64,000 nt of DNA from Massilia sp. Root133. GTDB lineage: Bacteria > Pseudomonadota > Gammaproteobacteria > Burkholderiales > Burkholderiaceae_D. The notes below the pieces were generated by a model, which ran no database searches, was not told the DNA's origin, and worked only from the letters and a program-made list of their open reading frames with translations. Positions 61,711 through 64,000 of the stretch are shown piece after piece; position 1 is the first letter of the stretch, and each line of letters begins with the position of its first letter. The stretch spans positions 17,384 through 81,383 of the forward strand of contig NZ_LMEW01000014.1 in assembly GCF_001426525.1 (NCBI RefSeq), in the 5' to 3' direction. The position numbers were made by a program, and so were the translations under genes.

Positions 61711-64000
61711 ATGAGACTTACCCTGCACCGCACGCTGATTGCGCTAACATCGGCGCTCGCCATCGTACCCGCGGCCTTCGCCGCTCCGCTGACCACCCTG
61801 GACCGCAACGGCGCCTGGGTGTCGGTGGAAGCGTATGGCCCGAACATCGTCCACGTGACGATCGCCGTCGACAAGGACGAAGTCCTCAAGGGCCCGGGCT
61901 ACGGCATCCTGAAGAAGAACGCGGACAACGGCGCGTTCCGCCACGCCGCGGGCCAGGACGGCGACACGTTCACCTCCAATGGCATGACCGTGCACGTGAA
62001 CGCGGCACCGCCGGCGCGCACGCCGAGCCAGCCGGAGAAATACTTCGCGCCGTCGCTGGCGCCGGTGGGCCTGCAGGTCAAGAACGCCAAGGGCGAGCAG
62101 ATCCTCGAGATGCAGGGCTGGGAGATGTCGCCGCAGACCGTCTCCGGCGAGAAGACGTACCAGGTCGGCGCATCGTTTGCCGCCGCCCGCGACGAGCATT
62201 ATTACGGCATGGGCCAGAACCAGGAATCGACGGGTCCCCTGGACCTGCGCGGCCGCACGCTCGAGTGCAAGCACTGGTACGACGCGCCGACCGGCGAATC
62301 CGTGTGCGTGCCGTTCATGGTGTCGTCGAAGGGCTACGGTATCGTGTGGGACAACCCGTCGGCGACGCGCTTCAACGCGGGCATCCACGGACGCACGAGC
62401 TTCCAGTCGAACGTCGGCGAGCGCGTGTCGTTCTTCGTCATCACGGGCAAGACCACCGACGAGATCTACTCGGGCTACGCGCGCCTGACTGGCAAGACGC
62501 CGATCCCGCCGAAGGCCGCGTTCGGCCTGATCCAGTCGAAGGCGCGCTACGACAGCCAGCAGGAAGTGCTGCGCGTCGCGAACACCTATCGCCAGAAAAA
62601 ATACCCGCTCGACGTGATGGTCGTCGACTGGTTCTACTGGACCCGCATGGGCCAGATGGACATCAACCCGGCCGAGTTCCCGGACCCGGACGGCATGAAC
62701 AAGCAGCTGCACGACATGGGCATGCAGTCGATCGTCTCGATCTGGCCGCGCTATGAAACGGCGGGCCGCTACTTCAACGAGCTGGATGCGAAGGGCTATC
62801 TGCTGAAGGACAAGGACGGCAAGACCGTCGACGGCCTGCCGTTCCGTTCGGACCGCACCGGTGGCCTGATCGACGCGACCAATCCGAAAGCGCGCCAGTG
62901 GTTCTGGGAGAAATCGCGCGACAACATCCTGTCGCACGGCTTCGACTACCCGTGGCTGGACGAGACCGAACCGGACCTCGTCCCGGACGGCTACTTCTAC
63001 TCGATCGGCTCGGGCGACCGTTACCACAACCTGTTCCCGCTGCTGCACGTGGAAGGCTTCGCCGACAATATGCGCACGTGGAAGCCGAACAAGCGCGTGC
63101 TGATCCTGTCGCGCGCCGCCTACCTCGGCTCGCAGCGCACGGGCGCGCTGTTCTGGTCGTCGGACGTGAACGCGACGTGGGAAGCGCTGCAGCGCCAGAT
63201 CCCGACGGGCCTGAACATGACGGCGTCCGGCATCGCGCTGTGGGGTAACGACATCGGCGGCTGGCAGGCGATTCCGGGCAAGAGCGACGGCACCAAGCCG
63301 CCGCTGCTCGATCCGTCGGATGCGCGCGACGTCGTCGGCCAGAACGACGACTATCCGGAGCTGCTGACCCGCTGGTTCCAGTACGGTACGTTCCTGCCCA
63401 CGCTGCGCCTGCACGGCCAGCACAAGCACACGGACATCTGGTCCTTCGGCAAGCAGGCGGAAACCATCCTGGCCCGCTACGATACGCTGCGCTACCAGCT
63501 GATCCCGTACATCTACAGCCAGGCCAAGTTCACGCACGACACGGGCGCACCGTTCATGCGCGCCCTGTGGATGGACTTCCCGAACGACCCGAACGTCGCC
63601 AACATCGGCACGCAATACATGTTCGGCCCGGCGTTCCTGGTGGCGCCGGTGACGGAGCAGGGCCAGACGGAGAAGAACGTCTATCTGCCGGCCGGCACCG
63701 ACTGGTACAACTTCTGGACCGACGAGAAGCTCGCCGGCGGCCAGTGGGTCAAGGTCGCCGCACCGATCTCGCAGATCCCGGTGTTCGTGAAGGCCGGTTC
63801 GATCGTCCCGTTCGGCACCGAGATCCAGTCGACCGCGACGAAGCAAGGCATCGCTTCGGTCAAGGTCTACCCGGGCCGCGACGCGTCCTTCGACCTGTAT
63901 GACGACGACGGCGTGTCGTACGACTACGAGAAGGGCAAGGGCACGACGACCCGTCTGCAGTGGAACGACGGTGCCGGCAAGCTCGAGGCCCGCGGCGGCG
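61711..64000 (+). CDS. GH31 alpha-xylosidase-like glycoside hydrolase, C-terminus cut by window edge
   Basis: 763 codons are visible from ATG 61711 (GAGGA upstream), and the frame is open to the window end. The signal peptide is MRLTLHRTLIALTSALAIVPAAFA, so it is exported. An N-terminal beta-sandwich (about 25-270, with YYGMGQNQESTGPLDLRGR) precedes the catalytic barrel. The nucleophile is Asp417 in WLDETEPD and the acid/base Asp485 in SSDV. AAFGLIQSKARYDSQQEVL and PLDVMVVDWFYW are typical of alpha-xylosidases, and LPTLRLHGQHKHTDIWSF lies before the beta domain. It would release alpha-1,6 xylose from xyloglucan oligosaccharides; alpha-glucosidase activity remains possible. Confidence 0.9.
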   Translation, partial: MRLTLHRTLIALTSALAIVPAAFAAPLTTLDRNGAWVSVEAYGPNIVHVTIAVDKDEVLKGPGYGILKKNADNGAFRHAAGQDGDTFTSNGMTVHVNAAPPARTPSQPEKYFAPSLAPVGLQVKNAKGEQILEMQGWEMSPQTVSGEKTYQVGASFAAARDEHYYGMGQNQESTGPLDLRGRTLECKHWYDAPTGESVCVPFMVSSKGYGIVWDNPSATRFNAGIHGRTSFQSNVGERVSFFVITGKTTDEIYSGYARLTGKTPIPPKAAFGLIQSKARYDSQQEVLRVANTYRQKKYPLDVMVVDWFYWTRMGQMDINPAEFPDPDGMNKQLHDMGMQSIVSIWPRYETAGRYFNELDAKGYLLKDKDGKTVDGLPFRSDRTGGLIDATNPKARQWFWEKSRDNILSHGFDYPWLDETEPDLVPDGYFYSIGSGDRYHNLFPLLHVEGFADNMRTWKPNKRVLILSRAAYLGSQRTGALFWSSDVNATWEALQRQIPTGLNMTASGIALWGNDIGGWQAIPGKSDGTKPPLLDPSDARDVVGQNDDYPELLTRWFQYGTFLPTLRLHGQHKHTDIWSFGKQAETILARYDTLRYQLIPYIYSQAKFTHDTGAPFMRALWMDFPNDPNVANIGTQYMFGPAFLVAPVTEQGQTEKNVYLPAGTDWYNFWTDEKLAGGQWVKVAAPISQIPVFVKAGSIVPFGTEIQSTATKQGIASVKVYPGRDASFDLYDDDGVSYDYEKGKGTTTRLQWNDGAGKLEARGG

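Overview
The window looks like a chromosome segment of a high-GC betaproteobacterium, most probably Massilia or a close Oxalobacteraceae relative. The reasons are the base composition, two PEP-CTERM proteins, two glycan-type (Xanthomonas/Caulobacter-like) TonB-dependent receptors, and abundant secreted plant-cell-wall hydrolases. The genus is inferred from gene content and style, not from a marker gene. I see no rRNA, tRNA, CRISPR array or intact transposon.

Layout. 1-2024: start of a sodium/solute symporter behind a LacI-type operator, then a chemoreceptor (both minus). 2228-13654: one tightly overlapped plus-strand operon for alternative complex III (actABCDEF), a small membrane protein, a SCO-type copper chaperone and a caa3-like A2-type cytochrome c oxidase (coxB-A-C plus a subunit IV-like protein). 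Quinol to O2 electron transfer could therefore run through one assembly. 13712-16367: diguanylate cyclase, DUF218 membrane protein, PEP-CTERM protein. 24766-16418 (minus): a seven-gene oxidative operon encoding an SDR, a pyruvate-oxidase-like TPP enzyme, an internally duplicated membrane protein, a gluconate-dehydrogenase small subunit-like protein, a GMC flavoenzyme, an FMN alpha-hydroxyacid dehydrogenase and a divergent GH1 glycosidase. I do not recognise this set as a characterised pathway.

24871-30508: GH2 and GH115 enzymes diverge from a shared region with a xyl-box-like LacI operator. 30634-36254: a motif-eroded SDR, an EAL phosphodiesterase and an OmpR-type two-component system. 36321-47910: an orphan sugar-binding protein, a TonB receptor, two tandem GH74 lipoproteins and a CE20-like acetylesterase. 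This set fits xyloglucan binding, cleavage and deacetylation. The receptor and both GH74 genes share a promoter architecture with helically phased TTAA boxes.

47924-57680: LytS/LytTR pair, RNase Z, modular GH43 arabinanase, second PEP-CTERM protein, a siderophore-type reductase divergent from a MarR regulator, a Gfo/Idh/MocA oxidoreductase and a ROK repressor. 57681-64000: a second TonB receptor with a possible leader attenuator, a small inverted-repeat element, and a GH31 alpha-xylosidase-like enzyme running off the window.

Together the carbohydrate genes suggest hemicellulose use (xyloglucan, glucuronoxylan, arabinan). Import would go through TonB receptors, with glycosidases trimming side chains and several independent regulators (LacI-type operator, OmpR pair, ROK). 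Substrates are inferred from families and were not demonstrated.
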